Below the pieces are notes generated by a model. It did no database searches. It was not told the origin of the DNA and worked only from the letters and a program-made list of their open reading frames with translations. A program made the translations under genes and the position numbers. Positions 49,825-59,336 of a stretch of DNA of 64,000 nucleotides are shown in pieces (positions within the stretch are counted from its first letter, which is position 1; each line of letters opens with the position of its first letter). The DNA comes from an uncultured Collinsella sp. (GTDB lineage Bacteria > Actinomycetota > Coriobacteriia > Coriobacteriales > Coriobacteriaceae), in the NCBI GenBank assembly GCA_900768435.1, contig CAAGCW010000015.1, positions 1 through 64,000 of the forward strand, given 5' to 3'.

Positions 49825-51132
49825 CTATTCGTTGGATTCTTCAACCTTGTCGACGGTCCAGGTGGCTCCGAGGCCTCCGGTGGTGTTGCGGCGGATGCGC
49901 ACGGTGACTTCGTGGCGCTCGCCGGCCTGCGTGTAGCGCAGGGGGAAGATTGCGCGGTTTCGCGCGGCCTCGATGGTGCCGCGTTCGCGGGCGATCCAGT
50001 AGTACTCGCCGACGATGCCGAGCGTGTCGGCGCCGTAGGGGAGATAGGTCGACAGCTGGTGTAGCAACGGGCCGGGGCAGAAGACCTCGGTTGCGAAATC
50101 GACGGGGAAGTCCTCGGGGATGGTCGGTGCTGTGGGTGCGGGGGCCGGTGCTACTGCGGGTACCGAAGCCGGTACCGGTGCGGGAATTTGGTCATAGACA
50201 GGTGCGGATGCGGACTCGATGACGGGTGCAGACTCGGGCGCCGGTTCTGGCTTAACTGCGGAATCTGTCGGTTCCACGGAGACGGATGTGTCTTCAGTCT
50301 CGGTTTTGGCGTCGGCTTGCGGGGCGTCCTCCGCCTCGACAGACGGCTTTGCCTCGACCGGTGTGGAGGCCATGGTGGTGATGCCGGCATTGGCGTTCTC
50401 GGGGTCATAGACGACCGTGAGCGAGATGGCGGGCTGCGGCGTCTCGGGCTCCGGTGCCGATTCGGTAGCGCCTTGATCGGCGGGCTCGTCGGACTGATCG
50501 TCCTCGGCCTCGTTGCCAAAGACATCGCTGTTTTGGAACGCAGGCGTCTCGGGTTGGTCAGCGGCTTCTTCGGTTGTCGACTTGGGCGCTTCGTTGAGCT
50601 CCACAGTTGCTTCCTGCTCGGATATGACTTCGGGATCGGTCGTGGCGGCGATTTTGGTTTCGGCTTCTGCCGTTACCTCAATAGCGACTTCGATCTCTGT
50701 CTCGGGCTCGGGTTCCGGCGCGGCTTCAACCATGGCTTCGGGCTCGGGACGCTTAACGTGCTTGGGGCGCACGGCCTTGAGGTCCTTCTCACCGCGTTTC
50801 TTCTTTTTGTAGGACTGCTTGGCGCCCTTGGCAGCCTTGGGCTTGTCCTCGCCCTTGGCAAGGGCGGCATCCCATGCCTCGTTGGCGATGACGGTGGCAT
50901 ACAGGCGACCGCCCTTAAAGACGGTCAGCTTAATGCAGTCGTCGAGCTCCTCGAGCAGCTCGCGCGTGGACTCAAAGCCCAGGTCATAAGCGGTCATGTC
51001 GCCAGCGGCGAGCGCCTCCTCGACCTGCGTCATAAACGTCTGCTTGCCGCATCCAATCGCATCGCGCAGCAGGCGATACAGATAGATGTGGTTGCCCAGC
51101 GAAAGCGTGGGCCTAACTATTGTCTTGCTCAT
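49825..51132 (-). CDS. Two-domain protein with LOTUS-like N-terminus and acidic Pro-rich linker
   Basis: 435 residues. Residues 1-95 form a compact domain (GNHIYLYRLLRDAIG...DLGFESTRELLEELDDCIKLTVFKGGRLY) with the spacing of an OST-HTH/LOTUS winged helix. A basic stretch (KQSYKKKKRG) follows, then over 200 residues rich in Glu, Pro, Ala and Thr, then a folded C-terminal part of about 95 residues with two YxxxR patterns. LOTUS domains bind RNA, so an RNA role is possible. ATG 51132 has GGAG upstream. The assignment is tentative. Confidence 0.6.
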   Translation of the reverse strand: MSKTIVRPTLSLGNHIYLYRLLRDAIGCGKQTFMTQVEEALAAGDMTAYDLGFESTRELLEELDDCIKLTVFKGGRLYATVIANEAWDAALAKGEDKPKAAKGAKQSYKKKKRGEKDLKAVRPKHVKRPEPEAMVEAAPEPEPETEIEVAIEVTAEAETKIAATTDPEVISEQEATVELNEAPKSTTEEAADQPETPAFQNSDVFGNEAEDDQSDEPADQGATESAPEPETPQPAISLTVVYDPENANAGITTMASTPVEAKPSVEAEDAPQADAKTETEDTSVSVEPTDSAVKPEPAPESAPVIESASAPVYDQIPAPVPASVPAVAPAPAPTAPTIPEDFPVDFATEVFCPGPLLHQLSTYLPYGADTLGIVGEYYWIARERGTIEAARNRAIFPLRYTQAGERHEVTVRIRRNTTGGLGATWTVDKVEESNE

Positions 51133-51272
51133 GGCAAATCTCCTCTTTACACATGTAAAGCATCTTACCATCGCATGGCGTTCGCCATGGCGGCGCCCAA
51201 GGCAAACGGGCGCGAACCGCTTTCGATTCGCGCCCGTTGTACAGGTCGGTTATCTATGAGAGGCAAATGTGC

Positions 51273-52226
51273 TTAGTTGCCCGATGCCGTGCCTTGGCTC
51301 GAGTTGTCAGATGCCGTGCCGGACGCGGTTCCGCTCGAGCTGTTGGTGTTGCTACTGTCTGCTGCACCCGTTCCCGACGTGGCGCCGCTCGTCTGGCCTC
51401 CCGTGTTCGGCTGTGAACCGTCAGTTGTTTGGCTTGAGTTGGTCGTGTCGGACGGCGTGCCACTGTTGGCCGTAGAGGAATCGGTGCCCTGCGATTGGTT
51501 TTGGGTGTTCGAGGACGAATCGGCTGAGGTAGAACTGTCTTGCGTGCCGTCCGCCTGCGCCTGCTGATCTTGCGACTGGGTGTTGACATTTGCATCGCTC
51601 TCGGCCGTGCGCGACGAAAGGATCGGCTCGGGGCGCTCGCCCAGACCCTCACCGGCGGTGGTGATGAGGATGGCGCCGGCGCAGGCGATAACTGCGACGA
51701 TGGCGATGGCGATCGAGAAGATAATGACCTTCTTTTGCGTCTGGCTGCGCTCTGCTGCCGCCTTGGCGCGCAGGCTGTTGGGGGCGACGCGCGCCGTGGT
51801 CGCGCGCCCCGCAATCTGGCGCATCTCCTGCGTAGTCGCGGCGCCACCCAGGTGCTCCTCGACATTGGGCTCAACGGGCTCGTAGACGCCGGCAGGGTAG
51901 TCGACAGCGGCATGCGTGCCCTTGATTGCTTCGGCGCTGGCGGAGATAAAGTGGCGATAGACCTGCGAGGACACAACAGTGATGACTGAGCTCACAGCGG
52001 CACCAATCACCGAGCCGGCAATGCCGATCTTTGAAGCAAGCGCGACGCTCGTGGCGGCAGCTGCGGCGCCGGCGATGATTTGGGGAATGGAAATGTCGTC
52101 GAACAGGCCCTTTTTGGGCGCGATGGCCATGGTTTGTCCGATGGAATGGTTCTCGTGCACGCCGTTGTTGAGCGCTGCCGGTGTCATGACGCGCGTGCGC
52201 GGCGCGTCAGTGTACTTGGTTGTCAT
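51273..52226 (-). CDS. Membrane protein with long Ser/Thr/Asn-rich C-terminal tail
   Basis: 317 residues. A cytoplasmic N-terminal part includes a Gly/Ala-rich hydrophobic stretch (about 48-80), then basic sequence, one clear membrane segment (VIIFSIAIAIVAVIACAGAI, about 166-190) and a roughly 115-residue tail made almost only of Ser, Thr, Asn, Gly, Gln and Asp. The tail is likely outside the membrane and may be glycosylated or disordered. GGAGG precedes ATG 52226. No family recognised. Confidence 0.7.
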   Translation of the reverse strand: MTTKYTDAPRTRVMTPAALNNGVHENHSIGQTMAIAPKKGLFDDISIPQIIAGAAAAATSVALASKIGIAGSVIGAAVSSVITVVSSQVYRHFISASAEAIKGTHAAVDYPAGVYEPVEPNVEEHLGGAATTQEMRQIAGRATTARVAPNSLRAKAAAERSQTQKKVIIFSIAIAIVAVIACAGAILITTAGEGLGERPEPILSSRTAESDANVNTQSQDQQAQADGTQDSSTSADSSSNTQNQSQGTDSSTANSGTPSDTTNSSQTTDGSQPNTGGQTSGATSGTGAADSSNTNSSSGTASGTASDNSSQGTASGN

Positions 52227-52429
52227 ACGGGGTCCTCCCGGTGTAAATCTGCTTCGTTTCGTGTAGCCATCAGGGTACCCACCAGATGTGAATCGTACGT
52301 GACATTTAGCAGATACCATCAACTCATCAATAGCTCACCAAGTTGGTGGGATGCGGTTGCACCCGGCGGTTGAACTACAATAGGGCTTGCTAATTGTTGT
52401 GAATGGCGTCTACGCACGGGAGCATTCTT

Positions 52430-54409
52430 ATGAATCTTCACCTTTCTCAGTCTGATGGCTTTTTGCGTGTGGCGGCGGCGTCGCCGCGGATTCGCGTGGC
52501 CGATGTCGAGGGCAATGCCGAGGTTGCGCTGGCGGCTGTTCGCGAGGCTACCGAGCGTGGCGTTCGTGCGTTGGTGTTGCCCGAGCTTAATCTGACTGGC
52601 TATACCGCGGCCGATCTGTTCCATAACCGCACATTACTGCATGCCTGCGAGACCGCACTGGCACATATTCTCGATGAAACCCGCGAGCTGCCGATTGTCT
52701 TTACCGTCGGCCTTCCCGTTGCGGTGGCCGAAAACATCTACAACTGCGCGGCCGTGTGCTGTGCGGGCGAGCTTTTGGGCCTTACGGCTAAGAAGTATCT
52801 GCCCAACTATGGCGAGTTCTACGAGCGCCGCTGGTTTGCCCCGGCGCCTGCCGATCCCGTGTGGGTTGAATTTGCCGGTCAGGGTCCGGTGCCGCTTGGC
52901 TCGGGGCTTGTCTACCGCTGCTGTGATGAGGGCGCCGAGGACCTGGTGCTGGGCGTTGAGGTCTGTGAGGACCTGTGGGTGCCGGCGCCCCCTTCGACCG
53001 AGATGGCGCTTGCCGGTGCGACGGTGATTCTCAACCCGTCGGCTTCTGACGAAATCATCGGTAAGGCAGATTACCGCCGCAGCCTTATCTCTAACCAAAG
53101 CGCGCGCCTGTACTGTGCCTATGCCTACGCGGATGCGAGTGAGGGCGAGTCCACGACCGACATGGTCTTTGCGGGCGAGAACCTCGTCTACGAAAACGGC
53201 TCGAAGCTCGCCGCGACCAAACTGCTTACCTGCGACATGGCCATCGCCGACGTCGATCTTGACCGTCTGGTTGCCGAGCGCCGCCGCTCGACGACGTGGA
53301 CGCGCGCGGACGATGCACCGGAGTCCACGACCGTTGAATTTTCGTTTGAGGGCGTGCTGACAGACGAACCTGTCCTGCGCGATGCACTCGGCATCGACCG
53401 TGTCTTCCCCCGCGCGCCCTTTGTGCCGGCCGACCACGGTGATCTGGCCGAGCGCTGCGAGACCATTCTCGACCTGCAGACCGCCGGCCTCAAGACCCGC
53501 CTGGCCCATACAGGCACCAAGGCTGCAGCCATCGGTCTTTCGGGCGGCCTGGACTCCACGCTGGCACTGCTTGTGACCGTGCGCGCCTTCGATGCACTGG
53601 GGCTGCCGCGCACCGGTATCACGGCCGTGTCCATGCCCGGCTTTGGCACGACGCATCGCACCAAGTCGAATGCCGAGTCGCTCGCTCGCGACCTTGGCGT
53701 GAGCTTCCGCGAGGTTTCGATCCACGCGGCCGTGGAGCAGCACTTCAAGGACATTGAGCACGATCCGGCCGTGCAGGACGTGACCTACGAGAACAGCCAG
53801 GCCCGCGAGCGCACGCAGATTCTGATGGATCTGGCCAACCAGGCTGGCGGTTTTGTCATCGGCACGGGCGACCTGTCGGAGCTGGCGCTCGGTTGGGCTA
53901 CCTATAACGGCGACCACATGAGCATGTACGCCGTCAACGCGAGCGTGCCCAAGACGCTTGTGCGCCATCTGGTGCGCTATGCGGCCGATGTCTTTGGCGG
54001 GCATATTGCCGAGGTCTTGCTCGATATCCTCGATACGCCGGTGTCCCCCGAGCTTCTGCCGCCCACGGGCGACGGCGAGATTGCGCAGAAGACTGAGGAT
54101 TTGGTGGGCCCGTACGAGCTGCACGACTACTTCCTCTACTACCTGCTGCGTTTTGGCTTTGAGCCGGGCAAGATCTACCGCATGGCGCTCAAGAGCTTCG
54201 AGGGCGCCTACGACGTCAAGACCGTTCACACGTGGCTGCGTACGTTCTACCGTCGCTTCTTTGCCCAGCAGTTTAAGCGCAGCTGCCTGCCCGATGGCCC
54301 CAAGGTGGGTTCGGTCACGCTCAGCCCGCGCGGCGATTGGCGCATGCCGAGTGACGCCAGCTCGCGCCTGTGGCTCGCCCAGATTGACGCGCTCAATCCG
54401 ATGGACTAA
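52430..54409 (+). CDS. nadE: Glutamine-dependent NAD synthetase
   Basis: 659 residues. An N-terminal nitrilase-type glutaminase domain holds the E-K-C triad (VLPELNLTGY, KKYLPNYGEFYE, EVCEDLWVP). The C-terminal synthetase has the ATP loop GLSGGLDSTLALL. It turns nicotinic acid adenine dinucleotide into NAD with glutamine as the nitrogen donor. ATG 52430 follows GGGAG; upstream codons lack a ribosome site. A terminator follows. Confidence 0.95.
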   Translation: MNLHLSQSDGFLRVAAASPRIRVADVEGNAEVALAAVREATERGVRALVLPELNLTGYTAADLFHNRTLLHACETALAHILDETRELPIVFTVGLPVAVAENIYNCAAVCCAGELLGLTAKKYLPNYGEFYERRWFAPAPADPVWVEFAGQGPVPLGSGLVYRCCDEGAEDLVLGVEVCEDLWVPAPPSTEMALAGATVILNPSASDEIIGKADYRRSLISNQSARLYCAYAYADASEGESTTDMVFAGENLVYENGSKLAATKLLTCDMAIADVDLDRLVAERRRSTTWTRADDAPESTTVEFSFEGVLTDEPVLRDALGIDRVFPRAPFVPADHGDLAERCETILDLQTAGLKTRLAHTGTKAAAIGLSGGLDSTLALLVTVRAFDALGLPRTGITAVSMPGFGTTHRTKSNAESLARDLGVSFREVSIHAAVEQHFKDIEHDPAVQDVTYENSQARERTQILMDLANQAGGFVIGTGDLSELALGWATYNGDHMSMYAVNASVPKTLVRHLVRYAADVFGGHIAEVLLDILDTPVSPELLPPTGDGEIAQKTEDLVGPYELHDYFLYYLLRFGFEPGKIYRMALKSFEGAYDVKTVHTWLRTFYRRFFAQQFKRSCLPDGPKVGSVTLSPRGDWRMPSDASSRLWLAQIDALNPMD

Positions 54410-54476
54410 GGTTGCCAAATTGAACCAAAACAGCGGGTGCAAGCGTTACACTTTTGCAATCTGATGGCCCGTATCG

Positions 54477-54507
54477 CGCGGCGCTCTTGTCGGAGCGCCG
54501 CGTTTTT
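54477..54507 (+). terminator. Intrinsic terminator of nadE
   Basis: A 10-bp perfect stem (54477-54486 with 54493-54502) and TTTTT. The next gene starts 20 bp beyond. Confidence 0.9.
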
Positions 54508-54526
54508 CATATCGAAAGGTGGCACC

Positions 54527-55690
54527 ATGCAGGCATCGCAGCGTCTCGACCGCTTTGGCGCGGAGGTCTTCGCCTCGCTCAACAACAAACTGCTTGCGCT
54601 GAAGGCTCAGGGCAAGACCATTTACAACATGAGCGTGGGCACGCCCGACTTTAAGCCGTACGACCACGTGGTCGAGGCGCTCACGCAAGCGGCCCAGGAC
54701 CCCGAGATGTGGAAGTATGCCCTGCGCGACCTGCCCGAACTCAAGCAAGCCGTGTGCGATTACTACGAGCGTCGCTTTGGCGTTTCGGGCATTACGCCGT
54801 CTATGGTGCAGTCGTGCAACGGCACGCAGGAGGGCGTTGGCCATTTGGGCCTTGCCCTGCTCGATCCGGGTGACACCATTCTGGTTCCCGATCCGTGCTA
54901 CCCGGTCTTTGAGGCAGGTGCCAAGATCGCCGATGCCAAGCTCGAGTACTATCCGCTGGTGGCGGAGCACAATTACCTGCCCTATGTGGCGGGTATCGAT
55001 CCCGAGGTGGCCGATCGTGCCAAGTACATGATTGTGTCGCTGCCCGCCAACCCGGTGGGCTCGGTGGGCACGCCCGAGGTCTACGAGGAGATCATCGCTT
55101 TCGCCCGCGAGCACGACCTGCTCATCGTTCACGACAATGCGTACTCCGACATCGTGTTCGACGGCGAGCCGGGCGGCAGCTTCTTGCAGTATCCCGGCGC
55201 GCTCGAGGTGGGCGTTGAGTTCTTCTCGCTCTCCAAGTCGTTTAACGTCACCGGTGCGCGTATCGGCTTTTTGGTCGGTCGCGAGGATGTGGTCTCGGCC
55301 TTTGCCAAGCTGCGCGGCCAGATCGACTTTGGTATGTTCTTCCCGATCCAGAAGGCTGCTATCGCCTGCCTGAACGGTCCGCGCGATGAGGTCGAGGCGC
55401 AGCGTCTGAAGTACCAGGAGCGCCGCGATGCCCTGTGCGACGGTCTTGAGGGCGTGGGCTGGGAGCGTCCCAACGCGCATGGCTCTATGTTTGTGTGGGC
55501 CAAGCTTCCCGGTGGTCGCACCGATTCCATGGCGTTTTGCGAGGAGCTCATGGAGAAGGCCGGCGTTGTGGTGACGCCGGGCGCGAGCTTTGGTCCTTCG
55601 GGCGAGGGGCACGTGCGCATGGCGCTGGTCTTGCCGCCCGACCAGATTGCTTTGGCTGTCGAGGCCATTCGCGAGGCGGGCCTGTATTAG
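54527..55690 (+). CDS. Class I/II PLP aminotransferase
   Basis: 387 residues. The PLP lysine lies in FFSLSKSFNVTGARIGF and the phosphate/ring contacts in VSLPANPVGSVG and HDNAYSDIVF. It resembles the LL-diaminopimelate/PatA branch of fold-type I aminotransferases. With DapH and an M20 deacetylase in the window, it is a candidate N-acetyl-LL-diaminopimelate aminotransferase, but other substrates are possible. AAAGG precedes ATG 54527. Confidence 0.85.
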   Translation: MQASQRLDRFGAEVFASLNNKLLALKAQGKTIYNMSVGTPDFKPYDHVVEALTQAAQDPEMWKYALRDLPELKQAVCDYYERRFGVSGITPSMVQSCNGTQEGVGHLGLALLDPGDTILVPDPCYPVFEAGAKIADAKLEYYPLVAEHNYLPYVAGIDPEVADRAKYMIVSLPANPVGSVGTPEVYEEIIAFAREHDLLIVHDNAYSDIVFDGEPGGSFLQYPGALEVGVEFFSLSKSFNVTGARIGFLVGREDVVSAFAKLRGQIDFGMFFPIQKAAIACLNGPRDEVEAQRLKYQERRDALCDGLEGVGWERPNAHGSMFVWAKLPGGRTDSMAFCEELMEKAGVVVTPGASFGPSGEGHVRMALVLPPDQIALAVEAIREAGLY

Positions 55691-55833
55691 AAAGGTATTT
55701 CGGCTCGTCAATAGCTCGAAACCGATTTCGTGCAGTTATTTTACGATTTCTGCAAACAATTTCGGTAAACGGTCGATTTTTGGCTGCGAATAGGAGCATA
55801 ATCAAAGTCCCGATTGGATGTATTGGGATTACG

Positions 55834-55866
55834 GCAAGCCGCTCGGGTCGTTCCCGGGCGGCTTGC
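55834..55866 (+). promoter_or_regulatory. 14-bp hairpin in the ldh leader
   Basis: 55834-55847 pairs with 55853-55866 with one wobble around a 5-base loop. It lies 26 bp before the ldh start and has no T run. It may stabilise the message or modulate translation. A CATAAT -10-like box is at 55797-55802. Confidence 0.55.
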
Positions 55867-55891
55867 TTGTGGAGAGAGATGGGAGTTTCTA

Positions 55892-56842
55892 ATGGTTAAC
55901 GAGAAGAAGGTCGCTATTGTCGGCTGCGGTTTCGTTGGTTCGTCTTCGGCGTTCGCGCTGATGCAGAGTGGTCTGTTCTCCGAGATGGTCCTCATCGACG
56001 TGGACAAGAACCGCGCCGAGGGTGAGGCCCTGGATATCGCGCACGGCATGACGTTTGCCGAGCCGATGAAGATCTACGCCGGCGATTACTCCGACGTCGC
56101 CGACGCCGCCATGATCGTCGTCACCGCCGGTGCCGCCCAGAAGCCCGGTGAGACTCGCCTAGACCTGGTAAACAAGAACGTCAGCATCTTTAAGTCCATT
56201 ATTCCCGAGATTAAGAAGTCGGGTTTTGACGGCATCCTGCTCATCGTCTCCAACCCGGTGGACGTTCTGACTTACGCCGCCATCAAGATGTCCGGTCTGC
56301 CCGAGGGCCACGTTATCGGTTCCGGCACCGTGCTCGACACCGGTCGCCTTCAGCAGATGCTGGGTGCTCACGTTGAGGTTGACCCGCGTGACGTCCAAGC
56401 TTACGTCATGGGCGAGCACGGCGACTCCGAGTTCGTCGCTTGGTCCAGCGCTCAGGTTGCCGGCGTGCCGCTGAGCACCTTCTGCGAGCTTCACGGCCAT
56501 CTGGAGCACGAGGCTGCCGAGAAGCGTATCGCCGAGGACGTCAAGAACTCCGCCTACACCATCATCGAGAAGAAGCACGCCACCTACTACGGCGTTGCCA
56601 TGGCCGTTAAGCGCATCTGCACCGCTGTCATGCGTGACGAGCAGACCGTTCTGCCCGTTTCCTCGCTCATGGTGGGCGAGTATGGCCTGTCCGACTTGGC
56701 CATCTCCATGCCGACCGTCGTCGGCCGCGATGGCGTTGTCTGCCGCGTCCCCGTGCCGCTGAACGAGTCCGAGCAGAGCGAGCTCACCGCTTCTGCCAAG
56801 GCCCTCAAGGACATCATCGACAGCGTCGATTTCTCCTGCTAA
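55892..56842 (+). CDS. ldh: L-lactate dehydrogenase
   Basis: 316 residues. The NAD-binding motif is VGCGFVGSSSAFAL; catalytic residues lie in SNPVDVLTY, LDTGRLQQML and the active-site histidine block VMGEHGDSEF. An arginine in the loop (KPGETRLDLV) favours lactate over malate dehydrogenase. It regenerates NAD by reducing pyruvate, as expected of a fermenter. GGGAG precedes ATG 55892. Confidence 0.93.
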   Translation: MVNEKKVAIVGCGFVGSSSAFALMQSGLFSEMVLIDVDKNRAEGEALDIAHGMTFAEPMKIYAGDYSDVADAAMIVVTAGAAQKPGETRLDLVNKNVSIFKSIIPEIKKSGFDGILLIVSNPVDVLTYAAIKMSGLPEGHVIGSGTVLDTGRLQQMLGAHVEVDPRDVQAYVMGEHGDSEFVAWSSAQVAGVPLSTFCELHGHLEHEAAEKRIAEDVKNSAYTIIEKKHATYYGVAMAVKRICTAVMRDEQTVLPVSSLMVGEYGLSDLAISMPTVVGRDGVVCRVPVPLNESEQSELTASAKALKDIIDSVDFSC

Positions 56843-56874
56843 ATCCAGCTCGTTTGCTAGCAGGCTACAATGAA

Positions 56875-56908
56875 GGCGTCCAGGCCCCACGGCCCGGGCG
56901 CCTTTTTT
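56875..56908 (+). terminator. Intrinsic terminator of ldh
   Basis: GGCG-CC-GGCC strands (56875-56886) pair with 56891-56902 with two mismatches; TTTTTT follows. Confidence 0.85.
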
Positions 56909-56980
56909 GGTGCATTGGGGTCAGGTTAGTTTGCACCAAAAAGGGCGCGATTGGTGCAAACAAACCTGACCCCCTGCACC
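56909..56980. repeat. Palindromic repeat, family B, copy 1
   Basis: 56917-56939 pairs with 56951-56973 at 22 of 23 positions around an 11-base loop; GGTGCA/TGCACC extends it to 56909-56980. It shares blocks (CAGGTT, TGCACCA, AACCTGACCCC) with the repeat at 58162. Confidence 0.9.
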
Positions 56981-56998
56981 ATTGTTGATGGGAGAGCC

Positions 56999-58159
56999 AT
57001 GTCGGAATCGCCTAACTTTTTGACGTATGCCCAGACGGCGTTTGATTCGTTTGAGGAGCGGACGTTCTGCGCGGTGGACAGCCTGGTGTTTGCATGGCTG
57101 TCGTATTTGCGCTTGCCGGGGGATATGCCGGAGCTTGCCGGCTGGCTGGGGCTGGACGTACGCGAGCTGCTGCGCGCCGAGTGCTACCGGGACATGATTG
57201 ACGACCTGTGGGACCCGGAGGGGAGCAGGGCCTTGTTAGAGGCCGTGGCGTCAAGTCCTCGCTACCGTGGCGTGCACGTTTGCGGCTATCGTGCCGTGAA
57301 CGACGTGACGGCGACGGAGCAGTTTGCAGCCATGACGTTCCGCTTTCCGGCAGGATTTAGCTACCTTTCCTTCCGAGGGACCGACAGTACGATCGTGGGC
57401 TGGAAAGAGGACTTTAACATGGCGTTCCGGTGCCCCGTGCCCTCTCAGGAATCTGCGGCACGCTACGTGGACGAGGCGGCGGCCGCAATAGACGGGCCGC
57501 TCTTGTGCGGAGGCCATTCCAAGGGCGGCAACTTGGCGGTGTATGGCGCGGCGATGTGCTCTGACGCTGCTGGCGACCGGATCGAGCGGGCCTTCTCCCA
57601 TGATGGCCCCGGCTTTGTCGAGGAGTTCCTGAGCGGTGACGCCTTTGCGGGCCTGTCCGGTCGCATCGACAAGACGCTGCCCCAGTCGTCGATATTCGGC
57701 ATGATGTTCGAGACGCAGGAAGATTACGCCATTGTCGAGAGCACCGAGTTCAGCCTGCTGCAGCACAATCCCTTTAGTTGGGTCGTCGACGGCTGCGACT
57801 TTGTGTATTGCGAGCGCTTGTCTGCCGGCGCACGATACGTCGACAGCTCTATTCGTGAGATGTTGCTCGCAGTCGAGCCTGCCGAACGCGAACGCTTTGT
57901 GGACGCGCTGTTTTCCGTGTTTGAGGCTACGGGTGCCGAACGGTTCGCAGATATCGCAGGGAATCTGCGCGAGAGCCTGCCGGTGATGCTTCAGGCTGCG
58001 CAAGATTTCGACAAGGATACGCGCCGCTTTATTTCGCAGACGATCGTGGCAATTCTTAAGTGCGCGTTGCTGCCCAAGCGCCCCGAACTCAACGTTCCCG
58101 CCGCTGGCAAGAGCTTGGCCGAGCAGCTCGAAGCATGGCAGTCGGAGCTCCTACACTAG
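56999..58159 (+). CDS. Mbeg1-like (DUF2974) alpha/beta hydrolase
   Basis: 386 residues. The lipase-type nucleophile elbow GHSKGGNLAVYGA lies near residue 180, preceded by YLSFRGTDSTIVGWKEDFNMAF, both typical of the Mbeg1-like family. It lacks a signal peptide. The natural substrate of these proteins is not known. GGGAG precedes ATG 56999. The gene is bracketed by two copies of one palindromic repeat, each within 20 bp of its ends. Confidence 0.85.
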   Translation: MSESPNFLTYAQTAFDSFEERTFCAVDSLVFAWLSYLRLPGDMPELAGWLGLDVRELLRAECYRDMIDDLWDPEGSRALLEAVASSPRYRGVHVCGYRAVNDVTATEQFAAMTFRFPAGFSYLSFRGTDSTIVGWKEDFNMAFRCPVPSQESAARYVDEAAAAIDGPLLCGGHSKGGNLAVYGAAMCSDAAGDRIERAFSHDGPGFVEEFLSGDAFAGLSGRIDKTLPQSSIFGMMFETQEDYAIVESTEFSLLQHNPFSWVVDGCDFVYCERLSAGARYVDSSIREMLLAVEPAERERFVDALFSVFEATGAERFADIAGNLRESLPVMLQAAQDFDKDTRRFISQTIVAILKCALLPKRPELNVPAAGKSLAEQLEAWQSELLH

Positions 58160-58161
58160 CC

Positions 58162-58230
58162 ATTGGTGCAATGGGGACAGGTTTGTCTGCACCATGTTGG
58201 TGCAAAGTAACCTGACCCCCTTGCACCAAT
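58162..58230. repeat. Palindromic repeat, family B, copy 2
   Basis: ATTGGTGCAA (58162-58171) pairs with 58221-58230, then GGGGaCAGGTT with AACCTGaCCCC and TGCACCA with TGGTGCA. It starts 2 bp after the hydrolase stop codon. Confidence 0.88.
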
Positions 58231-58304
58231 CTTCGATGCGCTTGGGGTGGGCTCGACCGCTATACTGATTCGTGCTCAATTCGATCTAGAACGGAATGCC
58301 GTAT

Positions 58305-59309
58305 ATGAAAATCAACCATGCGATTCTACATATCCTGGACTTTGACTCGGCCGTCAACGTCATGAGCCAGCGCGAGCTCGATATCGAGAGCCGTACCGTG
58401 CGCAACTTTGTGACCACGCATCTGCGTCGTGCCCGAACTTCGGCCGACAACAAGCGTGCCACGTTTGCCGAGAACTCTGCATTCGGCGGCGAGCTCAAAG
58501 GTTATTTCTTTGGCGAGCGCGAGTTTGTGGATCTGTCGCAGCAGATTGCGGAGTTCATCTCCTCCGAGCTCACCAAGGCCGAAAAGGCCGAGTCCACCGA
58601 CGTGCTCGTGGCGGACTTTGACGATGATGAGGATGCTCGCTGGTTTGCCGTGATGCTGCTGGGCTCCAAGCAGGCTTTTATGCACGAGGTGGGCCGCGAG
58701 GAGGGCGAGGTGCGCAACGACATCGCACGCCACTACGCTATTCTGCCGAACCCTTCCCAAAAGGTGCCGAGCTACGCTATTGTGCGCGCGAGCACCATGG
58801 AGATCGGCTACGTGGACAAAAAGCGCAAGATCGCCGGCGAGGACCGTATGCTTATTCCTGACGGCTTGCTGCAGTGCGATACGGGCGTGTCGGGCAAGGA
58901 GATTATCGACACCGTGACGCGTGTGGTCGAGGAGGTCGCCGAGGAGCACGGTGCCAATACGGCCGTAGCGCTCGCTAAGGTTAAGGCTGCCGTTGCCGAG
59001 AAGGTCGAGGATGACGAGGAGCTTCCGCCCTGGGATATCGTCGATGAGGTCTTTGAGGACGAGCCGGTCATCAAGGAAAGCGTGCGCGCGGCACTGACCG
59101 AGGAGAAGGTGCCTGAGCGTGTGCCCGTGGAGCGCAAGCAGGTCGAACGCGCGGCGGTGCGCAATCATAAGATCCGTACCGATACGGGTATCGAGATCAG
59201 CTTCCCGGCCGAGATGGGTTCGAACTCCGAGTACATCGAGTTTGTCAACGAGCCCAACGGCCTCATCTCCATCGAGCTCAAAAACATCGGCAGCATCGAG
59301 AATCGATAA
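58305..59309 (+). CDS. Nucleoid-associated protein, NdpA (YejK) family
   Basis: 334 residues. The start MKINHAILHILDF and the later GEREFVDLSQQIAEF and AIVRASTMEIGYVDKKRKIAGE blocks fit the 37-kDa nucleoid-associated protein family. It binds DNA; the biological role is poorly known. ATG 58305 gives the family N-terminus, with ATG 58296 three codons upstream as an alternative. Confidence 0.82.
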   Translation: MKINHAILHILDFDSAVNVMSQRELDIESRTVRNFVTTHLRRARTSADNKRATFAENSAFGGELKGYFFGEREFVDLSQQIAEFISSELTKAEKAESTDVLVADFDDDEDARWFAVMLLGSKQAFMHEVGREEGEVRNDIARHYAILPNPSQKVPSYAIVRASTMEIGYVDKKRKIAGEDRMLIPDGLLQCDTGVSGKEIIDTVTRVVEEVAEEHGANTAVALAKVKAAVAEKVEDDEELPPWDIVDEVFEDEPVIKESVRAALTEEKVPERVPVERKQVERAAVRNHKIRTDTGIEISFPAEMGSNSEYIEFVNEPNGLISIELKNIGSIENR

Positions 59310-59336
59310 GTTGCGTTACGCCTGCAGCGAGAAAGC

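Noticed and set aside
51273..51620. CRISPR or tandem DNA repeat in the Ser/Thr-rich coding tail
   Set aside because: The low complexity is at the protein level; the DNA shows no regular repeat unit or spacer. No CRISPR array was seen anywhere in the window.
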